From: Cellulomonas xiejunii
GTDB lineage: Bacteria > Actinomycetota > Actinomycetes > Actinomycetales > Cellulomonadaceae
NCBI RefSeq assembly: GCF_024508315.1
Contig: NZ_CP101987.1
Coordinates: 1,488,001 to 1,552,000, forward strand
Reading direction: 5' to 3'
DNA length: 64,000 nucleotides
Shown here: positions 45,301 to 52,328 of the stretch, in pieces
Layout of the letters: every line of letters begins with the position of its first letter
Position numbering within the stretch: the stretch's first letter is position 1
Notes under the pieces: generated by a model
Told to the model about the DNA's origin: nothing
Seen by the model: the letters and a program-made list of their open reading frames with translations, nothing else
Database searches by the model: none
Position numbers and translations under genes: made by a program

Positions 45301-46791
45301 CGGCCCGGTCTCGTCCTGGGCGTCGTGGACCGGCCGGCGCACCAGGAGCAGCACCCGTGGGTGTGGGACCCGGATGCCGAGGGGTCGTTGGTCGTGCTCG
45401 GGACGAGCGGGTCCGGCAAGTCGACCGCGCTGCGCACACTGGCCGTCAGCGCGGCGCTCGGCGTCCTCGGGGCGGGGGGGCCGGTCCACGTCCACGGCCT
45501 GGACCTGGGGTCGGGAGGCCTGGCGATGCTCGAGGAGCTGCCCGTCGTCGGCTCGGTCGTCGACGGCTCGGACACCGAGCGGCTGCAACGCCTGATGCGC
45601 ACCCTGCGCGCCGCGCTCGACGACCGCGCCACCCGCTACGCGGCCGTCCGCGCCGGGTCCCTCACCGACTACCGCGCGCTGAGCGGACGGCAGGACGAGC
45701 CGCGGCTGCTGCTGCTGATCGACGGGCTGGCCGCATTCCGGGAGGCGCACGAGGCCGACGCCGGACGCACGGGGGCGTGGTCCGTGCTGCAGCGGCTCGT
45801 CGCCGAGGGGCGGCCGCTTGGCGTGCACGTCGCGATGTCGGCCGAGCGGCCCGGCGCGCTGCCCACGTCGCTCGCGGGCAGCGTCGCACGGCGCCTCGTG
45901 CTGCGGCAGGCGGACGAGAGCGCGTACAGCGTGCTCGACGTGCCCAAGGACGTGCTGCGCCCGGAGTCGCCCCCGGGTCGCGGTGTGTTCGCCGGGGAGG
46001 CTGACGAGCTGCAGGTTGCCGTCCCGGGCGGCCGCAGCGCACCCGCCGAGCAGTCGACGGCGATCTGCGCGGTCGCGCACCGCCTGCGCGCGGCCGGGGT
46101 CCCGCAGACGCCCCCCGTGCAACGGCTTCCGACGCTCGTCGCAGCAGCCACCCTGCCGGCCACCGTGGACGGCCTGCCCGTGCTCGGGATCGCCGACGAC
46201 ACGCTCGCTCCCTGCGGGTTCGCTCCGCGCGGCACGTTCCTCCTCGCAGGCATGCCGGGCTCCGGGCGGACGACCGCGCTCGTCGCGCTCGGTGACGCGC
46301 TCCGCCGCGCGCTGCCCGACGCGTCGCTGTACTACGTCGGGGCGCGCCGCTCGCCGGTGCGCGAGAGGGTCGCCTGGTCGGGCACCGCGAGCACCCCCGA
46401 GGAGATCGCGTCGCTCGCCCGCGACCTGCTGCCGCAGCTCACCGCCGCGCCAATCGACGGCACGCCCGTCGTCCTGGTCGTCGAGGCCATCGCCGACCTG
46501 CTGGGAGGCCCCGCGGAGCAGGCGCTCACCGAGGCCGTGCGCACCGCACGGCGCAACGACCACTTCGTCCTCGCGGAGTCGGAGACCAGCACGTGGGGCT
46601 CGTCGTGGCCGCTCGTGGCCGAGGTGCGCAACGGGCGGCGCGGCCTGGTGCTGCAGCCGGACCACATGGACGGCGACGCGCTGTTCCGCACGGCGTTCCC
46701 CCGGATGGGGCGCGCCGAGTTCCCGCCCGGGCGCGGCGTGCTGGTGGAACAGGGGCGCATGAGGCGCGTGCAGCTCCCCGTCGCCGACTGA
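42385..46791 (+). CDS. Type VII secretion FtsK/SpoIIIE ATPase with N-terminal FHA domain (EssC/EccC-like)
   Basis: The 1468-residue protein is the motor of type VII secretion. Residues 1-95 form a beta-rich region. An FHA domain follows at about 104-197, with TTVGRGRHCDVRL, TVSTTHARV and SSNG. Two membrane helices lie at about 243-281. Three FtsK/SpoIIIE ATPase domains then follow: Walker A GGTTGSGKS (about 680) with VVDEFAAL, GTSGSGKST (about 1006) with LLIDGL, and a degenerate GMPGSGRTT (about 1288, Arg for Lys). FHA plus three ATPases in one chain is the EssC layout of Firmicutes, while mycobacterial EccC lacks the FHA. The GTG start has GGGAG 4 bases upstream, and TACCCT near 42330 may be its -10. 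No EccB, EccD, EccE or mycosin gene is in the window. Confidence 0.9.
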   Translation: MRTRLTYRRPVTDRTVEVDVVVTADAGATVADVADTFVRAEAVAGRIISGPVTLALSPPDGGAPRTLASRAGLAEAGLRAGSTVGLTPVVDEPSGTGVAPQDAHARLTVVSGPDAGLEVHLPRGTTTVGRGRHCDVRLTDATVSTTHARVVVGDAVEVVDAGSSNGVVIGWGRVERAVVGPRDYVVLGETIFTLTRVRPADGSGDGSAVVAFNRSPRVVPVHPERTVEAPAPPEPARPGRFPAVALAAPVVMGAVLYAIMPRATTLVFLALSPLLLVAGWVDKRFTERRRLKEETAAFRTSLDALDADLTADLQKERLARLGELPSTGQAVRAARDLGPVLWSRRPGEPAFLALRLGVGTSTSRTTLRLPPRGRASAEHWALVEQLRDRFADVHGVPVEVALRDVGSVGVAGPRAQVDDVARALLAQLVCLHAPSELVVTGVASSSSRDRWDWLKWLPHVASPHSPLTGPHLAADPMTSTRVVTALEELVAARQALGRHGEAAEPAVLLVVEDDAQAERGRLVRLAEDGPGVGVHVLWCAAQVEALPAACRAFLAVDDTGGRVGRTRDGRWDAVTCERVDVPAATDLARRLAAVVDDGTPVVDESDLPRAVGQLSLLGPEVADDPGAVVERWHETGSVLARTGPAVRRRGDAGLRAVVGQGATGQFVLDLRTQGPHALVGGTTGSGKSEFLQSWVLGLATAHSPDRVTFLFVDYKGGAAFGDCVELPHAVGLVTDLSPHLVRRALVSLRAELRRREHLLQRKGVKDLLTLERTGDPQTPPSLVIVVDEFAALAADVPEFVDGVVDVAQRGRSLGLHLVLATQRPAGVIKDNLRANTNLRIALRMADEADSTDVLGTPLAAGFDPAVPGRGAVRTGPGRLALFQAGYAGGRSNATTPRAAVALESLEFGPGEPWDLPTPVDVPLPDDEGPTDLERTVRTLRAAARTAAIPPPRRPWLPELAPVRALEEVVDPARPGLVLGVVDRPAHQEQHPWVWDPDAEGSLVVLGTSGSGKSTALRTLAVSAALGVLGAGGPVHVHGLDLGSGGLAMLEELPVVGSVVDGSDTERLQRLMRTLRAALDDRATRYAAVRAGSLTDYRALSGRQDEPRLLLLIDGLAAFREAHEADAGRTGAWSVLQRLVAEGRPLGVHVAMSAERPGALPTSLAGSVARRLVLRQADESAYSVLDVPKDVLRPESPPGRGVFAGEADELQVAVPGGRSAPAEQSTAICAVAHRLRAAGVPQTPPVQRLPTLVAAATLPATVDGLPVLGIADDTLAPCGFAPRGTFLLAGMPGSGRTTALVALGDALRRALPDASLYYVGARRSPVRERVAWSGTASTPEEIASLARDLLPQLTAAPIDGTPVVLVVEAIADLLGGPAEQALTEAVRTARRNDHFVLAESETSTWGSSWPLVAEVRNGRRGLVLQPDHMDGDALFRTAFPRMGRAEFPPGRGVLVEQGRMRRVQLPVAD

Positions 46792-46842
46792 CGGTCCGTC
46801 GCGGCGGCCGGGCGCGCGGCGCCACGTCCGGGAACCAAGCGG

Positions 46843-47466
46843 TCAGCCCGGGCGGACGAGCTCCGCGAAGACGACGACGTTGGCCGTGTAGTGGCGCACC
46901 GACCCGTCCCAGTCGCCACCGCAGGTGATCAGCCGCAGCCCTGCATGGTCGAGGTCGCCGTACACGGCCGCGGTCGGGAACTCGTCCTTCGGGTGCTCCT
47001 CCACCGCTGTCACGGCGAACACGGGCGTCGTCCCGTCGGCGCGGCTCACCCTGACCTCGTCGCCGACGGACACCTGCGCGAGGTCGTAGAAGACGCCGGG
47101 TCCGGTGGTCCAGTCGACGTGACCGGCGATGACCGCCGGGCCGAGCTCACCCGGGGTCGGCGCGCCGTCGTACCAGCCCGCGGGGAACCCTGCGGGCGGC
47201 ACCTCCATGGTGCCGTCGTCCTGCAGGCCCAGCCGCATCAGCTCGGAGTCGACGCCGATCGCGGGGATCTCCACCCGGACGGGGGCGGAAGCCGCCATCA
47301 CCGGCGGCCGCTGCGACGCGATCGTCGACGCCTCCACGGAGGCCGTGGGTCGCACGGCGGCGGCCGACCGCGTCGGCGCCGGTGCGACGGGCGGCGCGGT
47401 GGTGCAGGCGGTCAGGGCCACGACGAGCACGGTCGTGCTCGCCGCGGCACCCGACCACCACCTCAT
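46843..47466 (-). CDS. Class F sortase, lipoprotein-anchored
   Basis: A 207-residue class F sortase. The N-terminus VVALTAC is a lipobox (Cys21), so the enzyme is probably lipid-anchored. The catalytic triad is visible: His116 in IAGHVDW, Cys182 in RLITCGG and Arg191 in DGSVRHY, in the usual order. VEIPAIGVDSELMRLGLQDDGTMEVPPAGFPAGWY is the conserved family start. Class F sortases attach a dedicated surface protein. The substrate is very likely the adjacent ice-binding-like protein, whose gene lies 16 bases upstream on the same strand. The pair is read against the type VII genes around it. Confidence 0.88.
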   Translation of the reverse strand: MRWWSGAAASTTVLVVALTACTTAPPVAPAPTRSAAAVRPTASVEASTIASQRPPVMAASAPVRVEIPAIGVDSELMRLGLQDDGTMEVPPAGFPAGWYDGAPTPGELGPAVIAGHVDWTTGPGVFYDLAQVSVGDEVRVSRADGTTPVFAVTAVEEHPKDEFPTAAVYGDLDHAGLRLITCGGDWDGSVRHYTANVVVFAELVRPG

Positions 47467-47482
47467 GCTCCGGCCGGCTGCG

Positions 47483-48532
47483 TCACGCCGCCGGGGACGG
47501 ACGACGCGCGCGCAGCCGCAGCACGCCCGCGACCAGGGCGACACCACCGGCGAGGGCGAGCGCCACTGGTGCGCCGACCGACGACCCGACGCTGCTGCCG
47601 TCGCCCGTCTGCACCCCGCCGACCGGGACGCGCGAGACCTGCGGGCCGCTCCCGGCGCCCGTGCCGGTGCCGGCAGCCGTGCCCGACCCCGAGCCCGTGC
47701 CGGCCTCCGACCCCGTGCCCGGAGCGGCGCTCGCGCCGTCACCGGGGACGGGTCCGGCGGTCGTGCCGGGGCTCGCGCTCGGCGAGGCGCTCGGCGTGGG
47801 CGTCGCGCACGCCGAGCGGATGATCGTGTTCGAGTCCAGCGTCACGGTGCCGTTGCGCGCGAGGACGCGACCGTCGACCGTCGCCCCCGTCTCGAGGGTG
47901 ATCGACGTCAGGGCCATGACGGTCCCGGTGAACTGCGTCCGCACGCCCAGCGTGGCCGAGCTGCCGACCTGCCAGTACACGTTGCAGGCCTGGGCGCCGT
48001 TGACGAGGGCGACGGTGCTGTCGGTCGCCGTGATCAGCGTCGACGGGGTCTGGAAGACGAAGACGGCACCGGGGTCGCCACCCCCGTCGAGGGTCAGGGT
48101 GCCGGTGATGCCCAGCGCGTCGTCCGAGGAGTAGACGCCCGACGTCAGCGTCAGGCCCCCGAGCTCGACGGGCACTGCGACGACCGGCCCCTGGCCCGCG
48201 GCCTGGTCGTAAGCGGCGACGAGGTCCGTCTTGGCGCGGTCGGCGACCGCGTCGGCCGCGTGGGTCGCGCCGGTCTGCGTGATCGAGCCCGCACCCGTGA
48301 TCGACGGCGTCGGGGACGTGCCGATGTCACCGGCGACGGTCGTCGACCCCGTGTTCGTGATGCCGGCGCCCGCGAGGATCGCGAAGGCGTCCGCCGTGGC
48401 CAGCGGGACCCGGACCGGGGCCGCCTGCGCGCTCGACGCCAGGGCGACCGCGAGGGCCACCGCCGCGGCGACCGTGACAACGGCTGCCGTCCGTCGGCCC
48501 GCGTGGTTTCGTGCGACTGTCGTGATCCTCAT
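47483..48532 (-). CDS. Surface ice-binding-like (DUF3494) protein with sortase F-type anchor
   Basis: A 349-residue protein. A signal peptide (about 1-38, cleaved near AQA) precedes a DUF3494 beta-solenoid domain (about 40-245): AFAILAGAGITNTGSTTVAGDIGTSP, TQTGATHAADAVADRAKTDLVAAYDQAAG, LTSGVYSSDDALGITGTLTLDG. A Pro/Ser/Gly-rich linker follows (246-300). The C-terminus has VPVGGVQTGDGSS, then a hydrophobic segment LALAGGVALVAGVL and an RLRARR tail, the anchor seen with class F sortases. DUF3494 proteins include ice-binding proteins but also general adhesins. ATG 48532 has GGAG upstream. Confidence 0.85.
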   Translation of the reverse strand: MRITTVARNHAGRRTAAVVTVAAAVALAVALASSAQAAPVRVPLATADAFAILAGAGITNTGSTTVAGDIGTSPTPSITGAGSITQTGATHAADAVADRAKTDLVAAYDQAAGQGPVVAVPVELGGLTLTSGVYSSDDALGITGTLTLDGGGDPGAVFVFQTPSTLITATDSTVALVNGAQACNVYWQVGSSATLGVRTQFTGTVMALTSITLETGATVDGRVLARNGTVTLDSNTIIRSACATPTPSASPSASPGTTAGPVPGDGASAAPGTGSEAGTGSGSGTAAGTGTGAGSGPQVSRVPVGGVQTGDGSSVGSSVGAPVALALAGGVALVAGVLRLRARRPSPAA

Positions 48533-48710
48533 ATGGCGCTCCTTCGCTGCCCAGGTACAGGTCGGAGCCGAGAGCCCCCCGCTGGAAGGTATGCCCCGGG
48601 CGCCACCGGGCGGACCGGATGTGGTGCAGCGCACGACGCAGTTCACCCGGTCGCCGTAGCGAGGTCCGCCGTCCCCGCGCACCTCGCTACGCACGTTGGC
48701 CTGCAGGTCG

Positions 48711-48852
48711 CCGTCCCCGGGGGGCCCGCGGAGCAGGCGCTCACCGAGGCCGTGCGCACCGCCCGGCGCAACGACCACTTCGTGCTCGCGGAGTCCGAGA
48801 CGAGCACGTGGGGCTCGTCGTGGCCGCTCGTGGCCGAGGTGCGCAACGGAGC
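48711..48852 (+). pseudogene. Shuffled remnant of a second eccC/essC allele
   Basis: 48727-48848 repeats 46510-46631 of the intact ATPase gene (residues from GGPAEQ to VAEVRNG) almost perfectly, preceded by LQVAVPGG matching 46009-46032. About 158 codons between the two blocks are absent; both junction flanks carry GG and PAEQ. All differences I count (for example GCA/GCC, GTC/GTG, TCG/TCC, ACC/ACG, GGG/GGA) are synonymous, so the two copies diverged while both were coding. After VRNG the frame runs into unrelated sequence. No start or complete domain is present. Confidence 0.8.
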
Positions 48853-48889
48853 CTGTGGACAAAGCCGGACGACTCGGGACGAAACTCGC

Positions 48890-48895
48890 TAGCGT
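48890..48895 (+). promoter_or_regulatory. -10 element upstream of the WXG100 genes
   Basis: TAGCGT lies 66 bases before the WXG100 start and 40 bases after the eccC remnant. AGGGGAG sits 6 bases before the ATG. No convincing -35 is visible. Confidence 0.35.
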
Positions 48896-48961
48896 CTGCG
48901 CCGGTGCGCGGCACCACGGCGGGGAAAGCCCCCGCCGCCACGAGCAGCAGGGGAGTGCCAC

Positions 48962-49258
48962 ATGGCGAACATCGACGTCAGCTACCAGGAGATGCGGGAC
49001 GCGGCGACGCGCCTGACCGCCGGGCAGGACGAGATCACGAACCGCTTGGGCGAGCTGCGGTCGTTCATCGAGTCGCTCGTGTCGTCAGGCTTCGTCACCG
49101 ACCAGGCGTCGGTCGCGTTCGGCGAGTCGTACCGGCAGTTCACCCAGGGGGCGACCGACACCGTCTCCGCGCTGACGTCGCTGGGCGAGTACCTGCGCGC
49201 GGCAGCGGCGACCCTCGAGGACGCCGACGCCCAGCTCGCCGCCGGCCTGCGCCGCTGA
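48962..49258 (+). CDS. WXG100-family type VII secretion protein
   Basis: A 98-residue, two-helix protein: IDVSYQEMRDAATRLTAGQDEITNRLGELRSFIESLVSSGFVTDQASVAFGESYRQFTQG. The central turn reads SSGFVTDQAS, a recognised variant of the WXG turn found in many actinobacterial WXG100 proteins, and the A-x-x-F-x-x-S-Y heptad follows it. It probably forms a dimer with itself or the next gene product and is exported by the EssC-like ATPase. AGGGGAG lies 6 bases before ATG 48962. It heads a five-gene run in which later starts overlap earlier stops. Confidence 0.85.
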   Translation: MANIDVSYQEMRDAATRLTAGQDEITNRLGELRSFIESLVSSGFVTDQASVAFGESYRQFTQGATDTVSALTSLGEYLRAAAATLEDADAQLAAGLRR

Positions 49259-49262
49259 GCCC

Positions 49263-49556
49263 GTGACGTCCGACCGCCTCACCGTCGACACCGAGCGCCT
49301 GACGGTCGCCGGCGGGCGGCTCGTCGACCTGGCGCACACGTTCTCGAGCGCGAACGTCACCGCACGCGACCTCGCCGGTGCCCTCGGGCATCACGACCTC
49401 GTGAGCGTCATGGGTGAGTTCGCGATCGGCTGGGACGACGTGCGCGTGGGCATGGTCAAGGACATCGGTTTCCTCGGTGAGGCGTGCGGACGGATCGGCG
49501 ACACGTTCACCGAGGTCGATGCGGCGTTCGCGGCTCAGCTGCGGGGGTTGGTGTGA
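49263..49556 (+). CDS. Second small WXG100-like protein
   Basis: A 97-residue helical protein: LTVDTERLTVAGGRLVDLAHTFSSANVTARDLAGALGHHDLVSVMGEFAIGWDDVRVGM. It has no WXG turn, but its size, two long helices and position next to a WXG100 gene fit a partner subunit of the EsxA/EsxB type. Trp occurs as GWDD near residue 55. The GTG starts 4 bases after the preceding stop, and its own stop overlaps the next GTG. It may be a heterodimer partner or a chaperone for the large protein downstream. Confidence 0.65.
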   Translation: MTSDRLTVDTERLTVAGGRLVDLAHTFSSANVTARDLAGALGHHDLVSVMGEFAIGWDDVRVGMVKDIGFLGEACGRIGDTFTEVDAAFAAQLRGLV

Positions 49557-51010
49557 CCCGGCCGTCGGACTGGTACCCGTTGGCGGTGTTCGATCCTGTG
49601 GCCGGTGATCCTGTGGCGGTGCGGGCGGCGGGTGAGGAGTACGCGCGGGTCGCTGCGCGGATCGAGGCGGCGGCGGCGGACCTGCGGGCGATCGCCGCGG
49701 AGATGGACGGGCGCGCGGTCGCGGTCGGGGAGGTCGAGGCGAGGGCCACCCGGTTGGCGGACACGATCGAGCGGGCGCACGGCCGATACGCGGCGGCGGG
49801 TGCGGCGCTGGTCACGTACGCGGATGCCTTGGGCCGCGCGCAGGAGCTGTCGTCGACCGCTCACGGCGCCGCAGTGGCGGCATTGCGGGCGCAGGACGAG
49901 GCGTTGGCGTCGATCGCGTGGTGGACCCGGATGGCGGACCAGGCACCGGATCCGGTGGTGCGGGACCGGTACCTGGCGCTCGTCGAGGACGCGCGGGCGG
50001 AGCTGCGGCTGACGGACGTGCAGCTGGAGGCGGCGCGCACCGATCTGCGGGTGGCGGTGGCGCAGCGTGACGGGGCGGTGAGTGCGGCGTGTGCGGCGAT
50101 CCGCGGTGCGATGGGCGGTGATGACCTGCACGACACGATCTGGCAGGACCTCGGTGGGGGGGCCCAGGAGGTCGGGCTGTCGTTGTGGAACGGCGTCGAC
50201 GAGGTCGCGGCGGCGCTGGCGCTCGCTGCGGTCGCGCTGTGCTGGTTGCCGGGTGTCAACGGGGTGCTCGCAGCGGCCGCGACGATCGCGGGTGTGCTGC
50301 TGCTCGCGCGCGACTCTGTGAACTACGCGACGGGCAACAGCAGCGGGAGGGAGGTCGGCGCGTCCGCCCTGGGGGTCGTGACGTTCGCCGTCGGACGGTT
50401 CGCGCAGCAGGCGATCCGGCTGTCGGTCGCCTCGGCACGCGGGGGCAGAGCGCTTCAGCACAGTGGGCTGGCGGACGACGCGGCGTCGACCAGGACGAGC
50501 GCGGCCGGCGCGGGAGCGGCGGGTGCTGCCCTTGCCGGAGACGTTGCGCACCGGGCTGCCGAGCCCGGTGGCGCCGCTGTACTGCGATCGGGTGCTCTGT
50601 GGCGATCGATGGCGCCGTCCGTGATCGCGCGCGACACCTGGAACGACTTTCGAGCAGGTATCGACCTGGTCAGAGCGCCTGGGCTGTATCGGCCGAGTGC
50701 GAGCAGTCATGTGGCTCGACCGGTGGACGCCGTCGCCAATCCGGTGCGGGAGTACGGAGCGGAGGTCGTGAAGACGTGGCGGGAGAACAAGGCGGCAGGG
50801 GTGCTCGCCGCTGTCGGCAACGAAGCGGGGGGCCGTGGGTTGGCAGGAATGCCAGAAGGCGCGGGTACCCCAGGCTGGGTTGCGCTCAGTGGATCCGTCC
50901 AGGTCGTCGAGACGGCGTGCGGCATGGCGCCGGTCCTGACGTCCGTTGCGATGAAGGACGCGTGTTCCGGGACTCTCCCGCGGCTCGCGAGAGTGACTGA
51001 GGCGCCGTGA
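49553..51010 (+). CDS. Large putative type VII secreted protein (T7SS-signal/WXG-like)
   Basis: A 485-residue protein. Residues 1-200 are long Ala-rich helices starting DWYPLAVFDPVAGDPVAVR, the start seen in putative T7SS-secreted proteins, followed by heptads (AAGEEYARVAARIEAAAADLRAIAAEMDG). A hydrophobic pair of helices lies at about 222-262 (ALALAAVALCWLPGVNGVLAAAATIAGVLLLA). The C-terminal 200 residues are variable, with less GC-biased codons, and match no toxin I know. The layout, N-terminal signal plus variable tail, is that of polymorphic toxins, but no catalytic motif is visible. GTG 49553 overlaps the previous stop. Confidence 0.65.
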   Translation: MTRPSDWYPLAVFDPVAGDPVAVRAAGEEYARVAARIEAAAADLRAIAAEMDGRAVAVGEVEARATRLADTIERAHGRYAAAGAALVTYADALGRAQELSSTAHGAAVAALRAQDEALASIAWWTRMADQAPDPVVRDRYLALVEDARAELRLTDVQLEAARTDLRVAVAQRDGAVSAACAAIRGAMGGDDLHDTIWQDLGGGAQEVGLSLWNGVDEVAAALALAAVALCWLPGVNGVLAAAATIAGVLLLARDSVNYATGNSSGREVGASALGVVTFAVGRFAQQAIRLSVASARGGRALQHSGLADDAASTRTSAAGAGAAGAALAGDVAHRAAEPGGAAVLRSGALWRSMAPSVIARDTWNDFRAGIDLVRAPGLYRPSASSHVARPVDAVANPVREYGAEVVKTWRENKAAGVLAAVGNEAGGRGLAGMPEGAGTPGWVALSGSVQVVETACGMAPVLTSVAMKDACSGTLPRLARVTEAP

Positions 51011-51642
51011 ACGGAAGGCAACGTGAGCGCGCAGAGGACTCCATCGTCCGGTTCGAGATGAAGCTGCCCGGCGCAGGCTGGGCAGGATGGACACCAGGCG
51101 CAAGCATTCGAACCGTCGCGGAACGTCTCGGCGAGGATCTCGCCATCGGAGACGAAGCCCGGCGTGCCGTGAGGGCCTCGATCGAGAGCATCAACAGCGA
51201 CAGCCGCCGCAAGGGGGACTTCATCCTCCAGAACGCCGTCTGGGTCCCCGACCCATCGACAGGAGCGGTGGCGGCCGTTCTCGACGCCACCGTACGTTCC
51301 ACGCCCGGCGGGTCCTCGGCACCGGCTCGGTACCTCGCGCGCAATATCCGCAGGGACTTCGGATGGACTACACGGATCGTGGAGTACGTCGCAAGCGAGT
51401 CCAGAGTCCCAGCGGGACGCATGACAGCTGAGCACACCATTGTGCGTCCCTTCGGTGAGCGACAGGTCCAGGGGTATCTCTTTCTCCGGGTATTTCCTCC
51501 GGGCGCGGGTGAAGCGTTCTCGCTCATCCTGAACACCGTCCACCTCGACCTGCTGACCGAGCTCGCTCGTCAGGGCCGGATGATGGCGGAGTCGCTGCAG
51601 CTGACGCTCGGACACATCCCGGGTGGACGGCCCCCGGCGTGA
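51007..51642 (+). CDS. Unknown protein of the type VII locus
   Basis: A 211-residue soluble protein without signal peptide or membrane segment: FEMKLPGAGWAGWTPGASIRTVAERLGEDLAIGDEARRAVRASIESI at the N-terminus, and VRPFGERQVQGYLFLRVFPPGAGEAFSLILNTVHLDLLTELARQGRMMAESL towards the end. It matches no family I recognise. It starts GTG 51007 overlapping the large secreted protein's stop, so it is expressed with it. Its position fits an immunity or chaperone protein. It is lower in GC than its neighbours, a sign of exchange. It may share ancestry with the next gene product (same W-P-R-helix opening and terminal L-F-helix pattern). Confidence 0.5.
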   Translation: MNGRQRERAEDSIVRFEMKLPGAGWAGWTPGASIRTVAERLGEDLAIGDEARRAVRASIESINSDSRRKGDFILQNAVWVPDPSTGAVAAVLDATVRSTPGGSSAPARYLARNIRRDFGWTTRIVEYVASESRVPAGRMTAEHTIVRPFGERQVQGYLFLRVFPPGAGEAFSLILNTVHLDLLTELARQGRMMAESLQLTLGHIPGGRPPA

Positions 51643-52325
51643 GCGGGGATGTGCGTGCTCGTCCGGCGTCGGACGGGGTGATCGGTCTGGTGGTGCCGGC
51701 GGACTGGTGGGTCGTCCCGCTGGCGGACGAGGCGGAGCGTGGCCGCGTCATCGCCGCGATGGTGGACCACCAGGTGGGCGCGGGTGACGAGTACGCGGCG
51801 CTGCGACGCCGCCTGCGGGTCGACGTGGGTGCTGCCGCCCGGCGAGCGGCGGCCCGCGACGGGTGGGTCATCGCCTTCATGCTCATGCATGCCGCGGGAC
51901 GCCCGTTGCCGGCCACCATGATCGGGTACAGGTCGCCCGGGTCGTTCCGTGACGAGGCGGGCGTCGCCGACGTCCGAGCCGCGCTCGAGGACGTCGCGGC
52001 GATGACGGGCTGCCGGGTGGAGGCCGGGGCCGGTCCGTTCGGCGTCGTCCTGCGGGCCGTCCGGGTGCGTACCGGCTCATGGCACGGTGTGGCAGACCTG
52101 CCGCTGCTCGCGTGCGACTACTGGACCGACCCCGGCGACGGCCACGGCCTCGTGCACCTGGCGTTCACCACGCCGCTCGTCGCGCTGCGCGAGCCCATCG
52201 GCGAGCTGTTCGATGCCGTCGCCTCGACGCTGCACCGTAGCGACCCCGTGCCCGGCGACGACCACCCCGAGCCCGGCGATCCCTGCGGGGCGATGCCGGC
52301 CCCGTCGGGCACCCGCTGGCCGTGA
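51639..52325 (+). CDS. Unknown protein of the type VII locus, possible paralogue of the preceding gene
   Basis: A 228-residue protein: GVIGLVVPADWWVVPLADEAERGRVIAAMVDHQVGAGDEYAALRRRLRVDVG near the start, and VHLAFTTPLVALREPIGELFDAVASTLHR near the end, then an acidic Pro-rich tail (VPGDDHPEPGD). No known motif. The start GTG 51639 overlaps the preceding stop by 4 bases. The pattern Trp-Pro-Arg-helix at the N-terminus and the closing L-F-helix resemble the upstream protein, which suggests an old duplication. The 3' end is only 3 bases from the convergent importer ATPase gene. Confidence 0.5.
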   Translation: MSGDVRARPASDGVIGLVVPADWWVVPLADEAERGRVIAAMVDHQVGAGDEYAALRRRLRVDVGAAARRAAARDGWVIAFMLMHAAGRPLPATMIGYRSPGSFRDEAGVADVRAALEDVAAMTGCRVEAGAGPFGVVLRAVRVRTGSWHGVADLPLLACDYWTDPGDGHGLVHLAFTTPLVALREPIGELFDAVASTLHRSDPVPGDDHPEPGDPCGAMPAPSGTRWP

Positions 52326-52328
52326 CCT

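Noticed and set aside
48533..48710. Additional eccC-like sequence upstream of the recognised fragment
   Set aside because: The translated segment before LQVAVPGG does not align with the intact ATPase, so only 48711-48852 is called.
47129..48892. A 587-codon plus-strand frame crossing the sortase and adhesin genes and ending in the eccC fragment
   Set aside because: Only its last 48 codons or so are protein-like; the rest is antisense to two convincing genes. The fragment is listed as a pseudogene.
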